Shown piece after piece: positions 53,376-61,450 of a DNA stretch of 64,000 nt. The stretch is taken from positions 248,001 to 312,000 of the forward strand of contig CALTBR010000003.1 of assembly GCA_943842425.1 (NCBI GenBank). Reading direction: 5' to 3'. This DNA is from UBA974 sp002292405 (GTDB lineage: Bacteria; Bacteroidota; Bacteroidia; Flavobacteriales_D; Sanyastnellaceae). The notes under the pieces were generated by a model. The model had not been told where the DNA came from, ran no database searches, and saw nothing but the letters and a program-made list of their open reading frames with translations. Position numbers and translations under genes: made by a program. How positions within the stretch are numbered: position 1 is the first letter of the stretch; every line of letters begins with the position of its first letter.

Positions 53376-54635
53376 TTTCGCAAGAGATTTCTTGTTTTTC
53401 CTTTCGTGGAATGCTCCTTGAAATGTAGGGTCAGCTTTGCGTTTCTGGAGATCAATATCCATCGCCATTTGCTTGGCTTCTGCCGCTTGAGTAACTTCTA
53501 CGAGAACTTCCTTAGGCATGGGAGCCGCTCTTATGACGTTTTTAGAAGGCAGGTGCATCTCAACAGCGCCTAAGTAATACTCTTCGCTCGGATCGTAAAG
53601 AGTGTATGCTACACCTTCTCTAAACGCCCTGCCAGTTCTTCCTATTCGATGGACGTAATCAGATGAATTTCTAGGAACCGTACAATTTATTACAAGCTTG
53701 GTTTCAGGAACATCTATACCCCTGCTACTCACGTCTGTGCTGACAAGAACTCTGATAGCACCTTCACGAAAAAGGGACATGGCATAAAGCCGAGAGTTTT
53801 GGGCCTTGTTGCTGTGTAAGCCACGAACTCCACCAGCAACCGTACGCTCAAGAAATTTAGAAATCTGCTCAGCTTGTTCCTTTGTTCTCACAAAAACCAA
53901 TGCTCTATCGTTGGGGTAAACTTTAGTCAATAGGTGACTCACCATATTCAGTTTAGTTCGAATATTAGGTATAGCAGTTTTTAATTGAGTGACAGTTGCA
54001 ACAGGTGTAGCTTGAGGAGTCGTTTCTATTCTCGTAGGCCAAAGTAAAAATTCCTCGCTTAGCTTTTCAACTCTCACAGGGAAAGTTGCGCTAAAAAGTA
54101 CGTTTTGGCGCTTGTTAGGTATGACTTCTAGGATATTCCTCAGTTGTGGCATAAACCCCATATCCATCATACGGTCAGCCTCATCAAGGACAAGAGTCTT
54201 TATCTTTTTAGGATTAATTCCGTTACGCAAATAAAGGTCCATAAATCTTCCTGGAGTAGCAATGATGATATCACAACCATTGGCAATTTGTTCTAGCTGT
54301 GTTTTTGGCCCCACTCCGCCATAAAGAGCAAGACATCTAATATCAGTGTAAGTGGCTAATGACTCAAAAACGCCATGAACTTGAATGACTAATTCCTTAG
54401 TGGGCACTAATACGAGAGCTCTTGGGGAATCGCCTTGAGCGTATTTCACCTTCATTAATATAGGAAGAACAAACGCCGCAGTCTTACCCGTTCCAGTTTG
54501 GGCAACGCCTATAACATCTTGACCTGCGTTAATAGGCGGAATGGCTTTACATTGAATCGGTGTCGGCTCTCTGAACCCAGCATCAACAATTGCATTTAAA
54601 AACTGCCTGGAAATTTTTAGTTCTTCAAAAGTCAT
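53340..54635 (-). CDS. DEAD-box RNA helicase (RhlE-like)
   Basis: A 431-residue ATP-dependent RNA helicase. All core motifs are present in order: the Q motif FREPTPIQ, Walker A AQTGTGKTAAF, PTKELV, TPGRFMDL, DEAD in VLDEADRMMDMGF, SAT in LFSATFPVRV, VFVRTKEQAEQ, STDVSSRGIDVPE and HRIGRTGRAFREG. A basic C-terminal extension (KKSLAKSRQQRSARRRK) is typical of RhlE-type proteins that act in ribosome assembly or RNA decay. The frame is open 189 bp further upstream, but the ATG at 54635 (MTFEELKISRQF) gives the standard start and avoids overlap with the divergent acyltransferase gene. Confidence 0.9.
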   Translation of the reverse strand: MTFEELKISRQFLNAIVDAGFREPTPIQCKAIPPINAGQDVIGVAQTGTGKTAAFVLPILMKVKYAQGDSPRALVLVPTKELVIQVHGVFESLATYTDIRCLALYGGVGPKTQLEQIANGCDIIIATPGRFMDLYLRNGINPKKIKTLVLDEADRMMDMGFMPQLRNILEVIPNKRQNVLFSATFPVRVEKLSEEFLLWPTRIETTPQATPVATVTQLKTAIPNIRTKLNMVSHLLTKVYPNDRALVFVRTKEQAEQISKFLERTVAGGVRGLHSNKAQNSRLYAMSLFREGAIRVLVSTDVSSRGIDVPETKLVINCTVPRNSSDYVHRIGRTGRAFREGVAYTLYDPSEEYYLGAVEMHLPSKNVIRAAPMPKEVLVEVTQAAEAKQMAMDIDLQKRKADPTFQGAFHERKNKKSLAKSRQQRSARRRK

Positions 54636-54636
54636 A

Positions 54637-54666
54637 TTGTCGACAAAGGTACTCGCGGTATCTTTG
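54637..54666 (+). promoter_or_regulatory. Promoter of the acyltransferase gene
   Basis: TTG at 54637-54639, a 19-nt spacer and TATCTTTG at 54659-54666 match the Bacteroidota consensus exactly. The ATG follows 9 nt later at 54676, so the leader is a few nucleotides at most. Confidence 0.65.
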
Positions 54667-54675
54667 CCGCCGCGA

Positions 54676-55830
54676 ATGTTAGAATCCCAATTCGAAAATA
54701 TCAGGCCTTTCTTTGACAAAGAAGCTGCTGAAGCTGCTACTAATTTGGCGAAACTGATTGATTGGGCAGGGCTGTTAGCTCCTTTAGTAGGGAGTGAAAA
54801 TGCTGCAGAATTAGCTAAAAACATGCTCCAAGTAGATAGTATTAGCGATTTTCAAGATGATTTAACATATCCATTTTTAGAGGCCTTAATAGAATCAACG
54901 ACTGATGGCGTCACGCTTGGATATAGTACTGGAGCTTTTGAAAAAGACTTAGAATCTCCCACTTTGCATCTTACCAACCATAGAGACATCGTTCTTGATC
55001 CATCGTTAGTAAACGTAGCTAGAATGGGAAGTGGGTTTCCGTCTACTGAAATTGGCATTGGAGACAATTTGCTGTCACATAAATGGTTAGAAGACTTAGT
55101 GAGGCTTAACAGGTGTTTTATAGTAAGAAGAGGAGGAGGGCCTAGAGAAAGGTGGGAGAGTAGTCTTCTTGTGGCGAGTTATATTAGGTATGTTATAAAA
55201 AACGGCAGTTCTGTTTGGTTAGCCCAAAAAGAGGGAAGGGCAAAAGATGGAAGGGACAGCACCTCTCCAGCTCTTATTAGAATGCTCATTTCAGAAGGGG
55301 GGAAGGAGGCTTGGGAGAAGCTTAACGTCAAACCTGTGAGTATTTCATATGAGTGGGACCCTTGTGATTACATGAAGGTTAGAGAGCTTTTAATCAAAGA
55401 AAACGAAGGGGAATACTTAAAAGAGCCTGGAGAAGATGAGATGAGTATGGCTAGCGGAATGACTGGCTGGAAAGGTAGAATTCATTTAGAATTTTGCAAT
55501 ACTATTCCATGGAAAGAAGTGGAGGGAGAGCGAACTGAAAGGGCAATCGCTGAACTTGTCGATAAAGCGATCTACACGGGATACAAGATTTTTCCTAACC
55601 AAGTTATTGCCGCTGACAGATTGGGACTTGAAGATCTTGTGGAATTTTCCTCAGAAATTAAAGCAACAGATGAAGACAAAACTTTGTTTTCAAATAGAAT
55701 TGACAAGATTGTCGAAGAGGTTGGGACAAATATTGCCAGCAAAGAAAAAATACAAAAAACGTTTTGTCAAATAATGGTGCAACCTCTCTTATCTAAATAT
55801 AAGGTTTCTTTAAAATCTAAATCTCTTTAA
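54676..55830 (+). CDS. Glycerolipid acyltransferase (PlsC/PlsB-like)
   Basis: A 384-residue acyltransferase. The catalytic HxxxxD motif is in LTNHRDIVLDPSL (about 105-117), followed by FIVRRGGGPRERWES and WLAQKEGRAKDGRDS, which match the Arg and Gly-containing blocks II and III of glycerol-phosphate acyltransferases. It should transfer acyl chains to glycerol phosphate or to a lysophospholipid or aminolipid at the inner membrane face. No clear membrane helix is seen. It diverges from the helicase gene with only 40 bp between start codons, and its end overlaps the convergent methyltransferase gene by 14 bp. Confidence 0.8.
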   Translation: MLESQFENIRPFFDKEAAEAATNLAKLIDWAGLLAPLVGSENAAELAKNMLQVDSISDFQDDLTYPFLEALIESTTDGVTLGYSTGAFEKDLESPTLHLTNHRDIVLDPSLVNVARMGSGFPSTEIGIGDNLLSHKWLEDLVRLNRCFIVRRGGGPRERWESSLLVASYIRYVIKNGSSVWLAQKEGRAKDGRDSTSPALIRMLISEGGKEAWEKLNVKPVSISYEWDPCDYMKVRELLIKENEGEYLKEPGEDEMSMASGMTGWKGRIHLEFCNTIPWKEVEGERTERAIAELVDKAIYTGYKIFPNQVIAADRLGLEDLVEFSSEIKATDEDKTLFSNRIDKIVEEVGTNIASKEKIQKTFCQIMVQPLLSKYKVSLKSKSL

Positions 55831-56602
55831 TAGTGCTTCTGCGGGCAAGCTCAGCGGTGACAATTGCTCCTGCTAAAGCCGCATTTAATGATTCGGCAAT
55901 CCCACTTCCTGGAATAGCCCATGATGAATTACAGGCTTTTGCTAAATCTGCACTTACACCATGAGATTCCGATCCGATTACTAGTGCCTCCGGAGAAAAA
56001 TCGGAATGATATAAATTTTCTCCGTTTGAGTCTAATGAAACGGTTTTAAGTTTAAACTCCTTCAACACTTCAACAGGGGAAGCAATGCAAATTGGAATCT
56101 TAAACACTGATCCCATAGAAGACTGTATTGTTTTAGAGTTCCAAACATCAACAGTTTTAGGTGAGCAAATAACCCCTGATAAACCAAACCAATTTGCAGT
56201 TCTTATCAAGGTTCCAACATTTCCAGGGTCTGACAAGTCATCCAAAATAAGAATTGTCCCAATTCCATTATTGTCTATATTTTTCATCTTTTCGACAACA
56301 ACGGAAGCGTCGACCTCCTTAATCTTTCCAACTGCAAGTACACCAGGTGCTGATTTTAAACTCGACATAATCTGCATGTCTTTCGAACTCACAACAATTA
56401 TATCGACCTCTTTTTTTTCTGCGAGAACTTTAATAATACTAATGTCAAAACCACTTGTTGCGTAAATGCGTAAAGTCTCGAACCCACTGTGAAGCAATTC
56501 CTCAACGCCCTTGTTTCCCTCAACAACCATTAGTTTTTCGGCCCTTCGATTTTCTCGGTGTCGAAGCGCTTTAATTGAATTTCTTTCGTTTTTTGTCAAC
56601 AT
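55817..56602 (-). CDS. TrmH/SpoU-family RNA 2'-O-methyltransferase
   Basis: A 261-residue SPOUT methyltransferase. A short substrate-binding N-terminus (MLTKNERNSIKALRHRENRR to about 75) precedes the knotted catalytic domain, with LILDDLSDPGNVGTLIRTANWFG (motif 1, containing the Asn and Arg), ALVIGSESHGVS (motif 2) and IPGSGIAESLNAALAGAIV (motif 3, which binds S-adenosylmethionine). It methylates a ribose in rRNA or tRNA; the exact target cannot be read. The ATG at 56602 is preferred over one 48 bp upstream because relatives start with MLTKN-like sequence. Confidence 0.88.
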   Translation of the reverse strand: MLTKNERNSIKALRHRENRRAEKLMVVEGNKGVEELLHSGFETLRIYATSGFDISIIKVLAEKKEVDIIVVSSKDMQIMSSLKSAPGVLAVGKIKEVDASVVVEKMKNIDNNGIGTILILDDLSDPGNVGTLIRTANWFGLSGVICSPKTVDVWNSKTIQSSMGSVFKIPICIASPVEVLKEFKLKTVSLDSNGENLYHSDFSPEALVIGSESHGVSADLAKACNSSWAIPGSGIAESLNAALAGAIVTAELARRSTIKEI

Positions 56603-56680
56603 CAAAAAAGTAATCAGATTTATTCCGCCACAAGTTACGTCCTTATTCATTTAGGTTTAGGTCATCCGTACTAACAGTAT

Positions 56681-56688
56681 TAGATTTG
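56681..56688 (+). promoter_or_regulatory. -7 element of accD
   Basis: TAGATTTG is a perfect TAnnTTTG, 15 nt before the ATG at 56704; no good TTG is found upstream. Confidence 0.4.
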
Positions 56689-56703
56689 CAAAAAACAAAG
56701 ATC

Positions 56704-57555
56704 ATGGGTTGGTTTCAGAGAAATACTGAGGGTATAAAAACTAAAACTATTGAGAAAAAGGAAATCCCCGAGGGAGCTTGGTACAAATGTCCAAGTTGTA
56801 AAACGGTTGTTTCGGCTCAAGAACACGAAGATCATCTCTGGGTATGTCAACATTGTGGTCACCATGAGCGAGTCGGAAGTACCGAGTATTTCGCATTGTT
56901 ATTTGACAATGGTAAGTGTAGAAGCCTAGCTCCAAAAATGATTTCTGAAGACCCCTTAAATTTCACTGATACAAAACCTTACCCAGATAGATTAAAAGCT
57001 GCAAAGGAAAAGACTGGTTTAAACGACGCTTTAAGAGTTGCATCAGGTGAGCTTGGTGGTAATTCCGTTGTAATTGCTTGTATGGATTTTGACTTTATTG
57101 GAGGCTCTATGGGGTCGGTTGTGGGCGAAAAGATTGCAAGAGGAATCGATCACGCCATTAAGAAAGGTGTTCCATTCATTTGTATCTCAAAATCAGGGGG
57201 CGCAAGGATGATGGAAGCGGGGTTAAGTTTAATGCAGATGGCAAAAACCAGCGCTAAATTATCAATGCTTGCAAAAGCAGGACTTCCATACATAAGTATT
57301 TTAACTGACCCTACAACAGGTGGTGTAACAGCTTCTTTCGCCATGTTAGGCGACTTAAATATAGCTGAACCTAACGCTCTCATTGCTTTTGCAGGCCCTA
57401 GAGTAGTTAAGGAAACAATAGGTAAAGATCTTCCAGAAGGGTTTCAAAAATCTGAGTTTTTGTTAGAGCATGGATTCCTTGACGCTATTGTACCTAGGAG
57501 TGAATTAAAGGCCAAATTAGACTTCTCTATTCGGATGCTGCATGCTTCAAATTAA
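56704..57555 (+). CDS. accD: Acetyl-CoA carboxylase carboxyltransferase subunit beta
   Basis: The 283-residue beta subunit of the acetyl-CoA carboxylase carboxyltransferase, which transfers carboxyl from biotin to acetyl-CoA to make malonyl-CoA for fatty-acid synthesis. The N-terminal zinc finger is complete (KCPSCK and VCQHCGHH, about 21-48), and the crotonase-fold body has GGSMGSVVGEK, ISKSGGARMMEAGLSLMQMA, LTDPTTGGVTASFA and FAGPRVVKETIG. The ATG at 56704 gives the standard MGWFQR start. It precedes rpsO by 79 bp. Confidence 0.95.
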   Translation: MGWFQRNTEGIKTKTIEKKEIPEGAWYKCPSCKTVVSAQEHEDHLWVCQHCGHHERVGSTEYFALLFDNGKCRSLAPKMISEDPLNFTDTKPYPDRLKAAKEKTGLNDALRVASGELGGNSVVIACMDFDFIGGSMGSVVGEKIARGIDHAIKKGVPFICISKSGGARMMEAGLSLMQMAKTSAKLSMLAKAGLPYISILTDPTTGGVTASFAMLGDLNIAEPNALIAFAGPRVVKETIGKDLPEGFQKSEFLLEHGFLDAIVPRSELKAKLDFSIRMLHASN

Positions 57556-57580
57556 AAAGTGTTATTAGTAACTCTTAATG

Positions 57581-57588
57581 TATCTTTG
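57581..57588 (+). promoter_or_regulatory. -7 element of rpsO
   Basis: TATCTTTG is a perfect match to TAnnTTTG, 46 nt before the rpsO ATG. The leader is long enough to carry an S15 autoregulatory fold, but I could not identify one. Confidence 0.5.
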
Positions 57589-57634
57589 CGCAATTATTAA
57601 TAAATCCGCATAACGGACATCTAAAGATTTCGCC

Positions 57635-57907
57635 ATGTACTATTTAGACTCAGAAAAGAAGAAGGAATTCTTCAAAAAACACGGGAATGGAGTAACTGAC
57701 ACTGGTTCTCCTGAGGCACAAATTGCAATGTACTCATACCGTATTGCACACTTAACTGCGCATTTGAAAAACAACAAAAAGGATTATAACACTCAGCGAT
57801 CGCTCATTGCGTTAGTTGCTAAGCGTCGTAACGCACTAGATTATTTAACAAAAAAAGATATTGCACGCTATCGTGCAATAGTAAAAGAATTGGGATTACG
57901 TCATTAA
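57635..57907 (+). CDS. rpsO: 30S ribosomal protein S15
   Basis: The 90-residue ribosomal protein S15, which binds the central domain of 16S rRNA early in 30S assembly. Diagnostic segments are TGSPEAQIAMYSYRIAHLTAHL, where TGSPE and the HLTxHL pair contact rRNA, then NKKDYNTQRSLIALVAKRR and YLTKKDIARYRAIVKELGLR. The length is standard. Its position just upstream of pnp is the conserved bacterial arrangement. Confidence 0.96.
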   Translation: MYYLDSEKKKEFFKKHGNGVTDTGSPEAQIAMYSYRIAHLTAHLKNNKKDYNTQRSLIALVAKRRNALDYLTKKDIARYRAIVKELGLRH

Positions 57908-58110
57908 TTCTAACTATCTTATAATCGCAACGCCAGCTGTCAGCCCTATCAGGACAGTAGTTTGTTGTGATTTTTTGGTTTTTATGGATTGATAGATTTG
58001 GCTTGATTTTTGAGAAGCAGTAATAGCCTTGATGGAATGAAGTAAGGAAAATAATAGGAGAACAAACGAATTTGGATTTAAAGAGATATTAAGAGAGATA
58101 AAAAGAAGAA

Positions 58111-60342
58111 ATGAATTATAAGGTACACAACCAAACAATAGATCTCGGTAACGGACGCGAGATCACACTAGAGACTGGGAAATTAGCAAAACAAGCAGAC
58201 GGCTCAATCGTTCTGCGATCAGGAAACACAATGCTTTTAGCTACTATTGTTAGTAGCAAGGACGCAAGAGATGATGTTGATTTCCTTCCATTAACTGTTG
58301 ATTATAGAGAAAAGTACGCTGCTGCAGGAAGATTCCCCGGAGGTTTTTTTAAGCGTGAAGCTCGACCTTCTGATACAGAAGTTCTCGTTATGCGCTTAGT
58401 CGATAGAGCTTTAAGGCCAATGTTTCCTTCAGATTACCACGCTGGAACACAGGTTATGGTTCAACTTATGTCTGCCGATGCTGAGGTTCTGCCAGATAGT
58501 TTAGTGGGATTAGCTGCTAGTGCGTGTATCGCTGTTAGTGATGTTCCTTTTAACGGGCCTATCTCTGAAGTTCGTGTAGCACGTATCGATGGAAAGTTTA
58601 TGATCAATCCACATCGCACAGAACTTGAGTCTGCTGACATCGACATGATGGTTGCAGGTACTATTGACAGTATCGTAATGGTAGAGGGAGAGATGGATGA
58701 GGTTAGTGAGAATGAAATGGTTGAAGCTATTGAAGCTGCTGCTAAAGCTATCACTGCTCAGTGTGAAGCTCAAATCGCTCTCGCAAAAGCTGTTGGAACT
58801 CACGGTGTTAGTCGCGAATATTGCCACGAGAATCACGATGATGAGCTGAAGGCTAAGGTATTTGATACTCTTTACCCAACGATGTATGCTGCTGCTCAGA
58901 AAGAAAAGACCAAATCAGATCGTAAAGTTGCCTTTAAAGCAATCACATCTGATTTTGTTGCAACTCTTTCCGAAGATGTGACCAAGGAAAAGGGTTTTAT
59001 TCTCAAGTCATACCTACACGATGTTCAAAAGAAAGCTATACGCGATTTACTTCTTAACGATGGTGTTCGTCTCGATGGGAGATCGTCAACAGATATTAGA
59101 AACATCTGGGGTGAGGTAAATTATCTCCCAAGTTGTCACGGATCTGCTCTTTTCCAACGTGGTGAGACTCAAGCTCTAACTACTCTTACTCTCGGAACTA
59201 AGCAAGATGAGCAACTTATTGATGGGGCGCTTATTAGAAAGAAAGAAAAATTCATACTTCACTATAACTTCCCCCCGTTTTCAACTGGAGAGGAGCGTCC
59301 ACTTCGCGGAACGAGCCGTAGAGAGGTTGGACATGGAAACTTAGCTCTAAGAGCTCTAAAGAAGGTTTTACCTCCTGTTGAGGATTGTCCTTACACAATT
59401 CGTCTCGTTTCGGAGATTCTTGAATCTAACGGTTCATCTTCTATGGCTACTGTTTGTGCTGGAACTCTTGCTCTTATGGATGGTGGAATTCAAATCAAAG
59501 CCCCCGTTTCAGGGATTGCGATGGGCCTAATCACAGATAAGGAGTCTGGTAAGTACGCCATACTTAGTGATATTCTTGGAGATGAGGATCACTTAGGTGA
59601 TATGGACTTCAAAATAACTGGAACTGAAGACGGAATTACGGCTTGCCAAATGGACATGAAAATCCAAGGTATTGGAATGGACGTTTTGCGTGAAGCTTTA
59701 GAGCAGGCGCGTGAGGGGCGTCATCATATCCGTCATGAAATGATGAAGGTCCTAGACAAACCAAATGATGACTTCAAACCACACGCACCTCGTATTGTTG
59801 CGTTCAACGTTCCTGGAGATGCTATCGGAGCAATCATCGGCCCTGGTGGAAAAATCATTCAAGAACTCCAAGCTGAGACTAACACGGATATTTCTATCGA
59901 GGATATCGACGGTGAAGGACGTGTTGAGGTTGCGGCTTCCGATAAAGCTGCAATTGACGATGCCGTTAAACGTATCAAGCAAATAGCATTTCCCCCTACT
60001 GTTGAGATAGGAGAAGTCTATGAAGGCAAGGTTAAAACGATCATGCCTTACGGAGCTTTTGTTGAGGTTATGCCAGGAATTGACGGCCTACTTCACGTAA
60101 GTGAACTTGAGTGGAGACGTGTTGACAATGTTGAAGACATCCTTAAGGAAGGTGAAAATGTTAAATTTAAAGTTGTAGGCCGTGATCCTAAGACTGGTAA
60201 AATTAAGTTGAGTCGTAAGGTTCTTCTTGATAAACCAGAAGGTTATATAGAACCAGCTGCCCGTCCTCTTAATGATAGAGGAGATCGTCGTGACAGAGGT
60301 GATCGTGGAGAGCGTCGTGGGCGTCGTGAGCGTCGTGACTAA
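58111..60342 (+). CDS. pnp: Polynucleotide phosphorylase
   Basis: A 743-residue 3'-5' phosphorolytic exoribonuclease acting in mRNA decay. Two RNase PH-like halves (about 10-230 and 325-550) flank a helical linker, followed by a KH domain (VPGDAIGAIIGPGGKIIQEL, about 565-625) and an S1 domain (GEVYEGKVKTIMPYGAFVEV, about 632-705). FQRGETQALTTLTLGT and EILESNGSSSMATVCAG are the phosphate and catalytic segments of the second half. The C-terminus is a basic low-complexity tail (DRGDRRDRGDRGERRGRRER) probably binding RNA or a partner. It follows rpsO after about 200 bp, in which I see no gene. Confidence 0.96.
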   Translation: MNYKVHNQTIDLGNGREITLETGKLAKQADGSIVLRSGNTMLLATIVSSKDARDDVDFLPLTVDYREKYAAAGRFPGGFFKREARPSDTEVLVMRLVDRALRPMFPSDYHAGTQVMVQLMSADAEVLPDSLVGLAASACIAVSDVPFNGPISEVRVARIDGKFMINPHRTELESADIDMMVAGTIDSIVMVEGEMDEVSENEMVEAIEAAAKAITAQCEAQIALAKAVGTHGVSREYCHENHDDELKAKVFDTLYPTMYAAAQKEKTKSDRKVAFKAITSDFVATLSEDVTKEKGFILKSYLHDVQKKAIRDLLLNDGVRLDGRSSTDIRNIWGEVNYLPSCHGSALFQRGETQALTTLTLGTKQDEQLIDGALIRKKEKFILHYNFPPFSTGEERPLRGTSRREVGHGNLALRALKKVLPPVEDCPYTIRLVSEILESNGSSSMATVCAGTLALMDGGIQIKAPVSGIAMGLITDKESGKYAILSDILGDEDHLGDMDFKITGTEDGITACQMDMKIQGIGMDVLREALEQAREGRHHIRHEMMKVLDKPNDDFKPHAPRIVAFNVPGDAIGAIIGPGGKIIQELQAETNTDISIEDIDGEGRVEVAASDKAAIDDAVKRIKQIAFPPTVEIGEVYEGKVKTIMPYGAFVEVMPGIDGLLHVSELEWRRVDNVEDILKEGENVKFKVVGRDPKTGKIKLSRKVLLDKPEGYIEPAARPLNDRGDRRDRGDRGERRGRRERRD

Positions 60343-60400
60343 AGTTTAGTTAGGTAGAGGAAGTGATCATACATTAATATGAGGTTTTAATAGAAAATAA

Positions 60401-61270
60401 ATGAGACAGCTAAAAATAACGAAACAGGTAACCAATAGAGAGACTGCGTCCCTTGATAAATATCTGCAGGAAATTGGTCGTGTAGATTTAATTACTGCCG
60501 AAGAAGAAGTTGAGTTAGCTCGTAAGATTAAAGCTGGAGATAAAGTAGCTCTTGAAAAACTTACAAAAGCCAATCTTCGTTTCGTTGTTTCTGTTTCTAA
60601 ACAATATCAAAACCAAGGATTAAGCCTTCCTGACCTTATAAATGAAGGTAATCTAGGTCTTATTAAAGCAGCGCAGAGATTTGATGAAACTCGTGGTTTT
60701 AAATTCATCTCTTACGCGGTTTGGTGGATTCGTCAAAGTATCCTGCAAGCTCTTGCGGAACAAAGTCGTATTGTTCGACTCCCTTTAAATAAAATCGGGT
60801 CAATCAACAAAATCAACAAAGCTTTTGCTAAACTTGAGCAAGATTTCGAAAGACCTCCTACCGCAGTTGAACTTGCTGAATCACTTGATATGACTCTTGA
60901 TGAGGTTAAGCAAAGTTTAAAGAATGCTGGCCGTCATGTGAGCATGGATGCTCCATTAAAAGAAGGCGACGAAAGTTCAAGTACGATGTATGACGTTCTT
61001 AGATTGGGAGATTCACCTTCGCCTGATGATATTTTAATGAAAGAAAGCTTACGTAAAGAGATTGAAAGATCTTTAAGGACTCTTACTCCACGTGAAGCTG
61101 ATGTTATTCGACTTTATTTTGGTTTAAATGGTGAACATCCGATGACTTTAGAAGAAATTGGAGAGCGCTTTGATCTTACTCGTGAGCGTGTAAGACAAAT
61201 TAAAGAGAAGGCAATTCGTCGGCTGAAGCATACATCAAGAAGCAGAATTCTTAAAGGTTACTTAGGCTAG
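60401..61270 (+). CDS. rpoD: Primary sigma factor RpoD/SigA of the Bacteroidota type
   Basis: A 289-residue sigma-70 factor. It lacks region 1.1 and the large non-conserved insertion of E. coli RpoD, as is normal for Bacteroidota. Region 1.2 (TASLDKYLQEIGRVDLIT), regions 2.1-2.4 (LRFVVSVSKQYQNQGLSLPDLINEGNLGLIKAAQRFDETRGFKFISYAVWWIRQSI), region 3, and region 4.2 (LEEIGERFDLTRERVRQIKEKAIRRLK) are clear. Factors of this group recognise TTG...TAnnTTTG promoters like those in this window. A strong terminator follows at 61295-61319. Confidence 0.93.
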   Translation: MRQLKITKQVTNRETASLDKYLQEIGRVDLITAEEEVELARKIKAGDKVALEKLTKANLRFVVSVSKQYQNQGLSLPDLINEGNLGLIKAAQRFDETRGFKFISYAVWWIRQSILQALAEQSRIVRLPLNKIGSINKINKAFAKLEQDFERPPTAVELAESLDMTLDEVKQSLKNAGRHVSMDAPLKEGDESSSTMYDVLRLGDSPSPDDILMKESLRKEIERSLRTLTPREADVIRLYFGLNGEHPMTLEEIGERFDLTRERVRQIKEKAIRRLKHTSRSRILKGYLG

Positions 61271-61294
61271 ACCTAGCATAATACGATTAGAAAG

Positions 61295-61319
61295 AGCACT
61301 CGACTGGGTGCTTTTTTTT
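61295..61319 (+). terminator. Terminator of the sigma-factor gene
   Basis: A 7-bp stem (61295-61301 with 61306-61312, one wobble) with a 4-nt loop is followed by seven to eight T residues. Confidence 0.85.
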
Positions 61320-61450
61320 ATGTCAAGACTTTCATATAAATCATTTCACAAGCAATATAAAATGATGGATCTTGTTAAGTTCATTAGAAAGATGAGAAAG
61401 GAATTCGGGATGATATCGTTTCATTAAGTAAAGATGTTCATATTTGCACT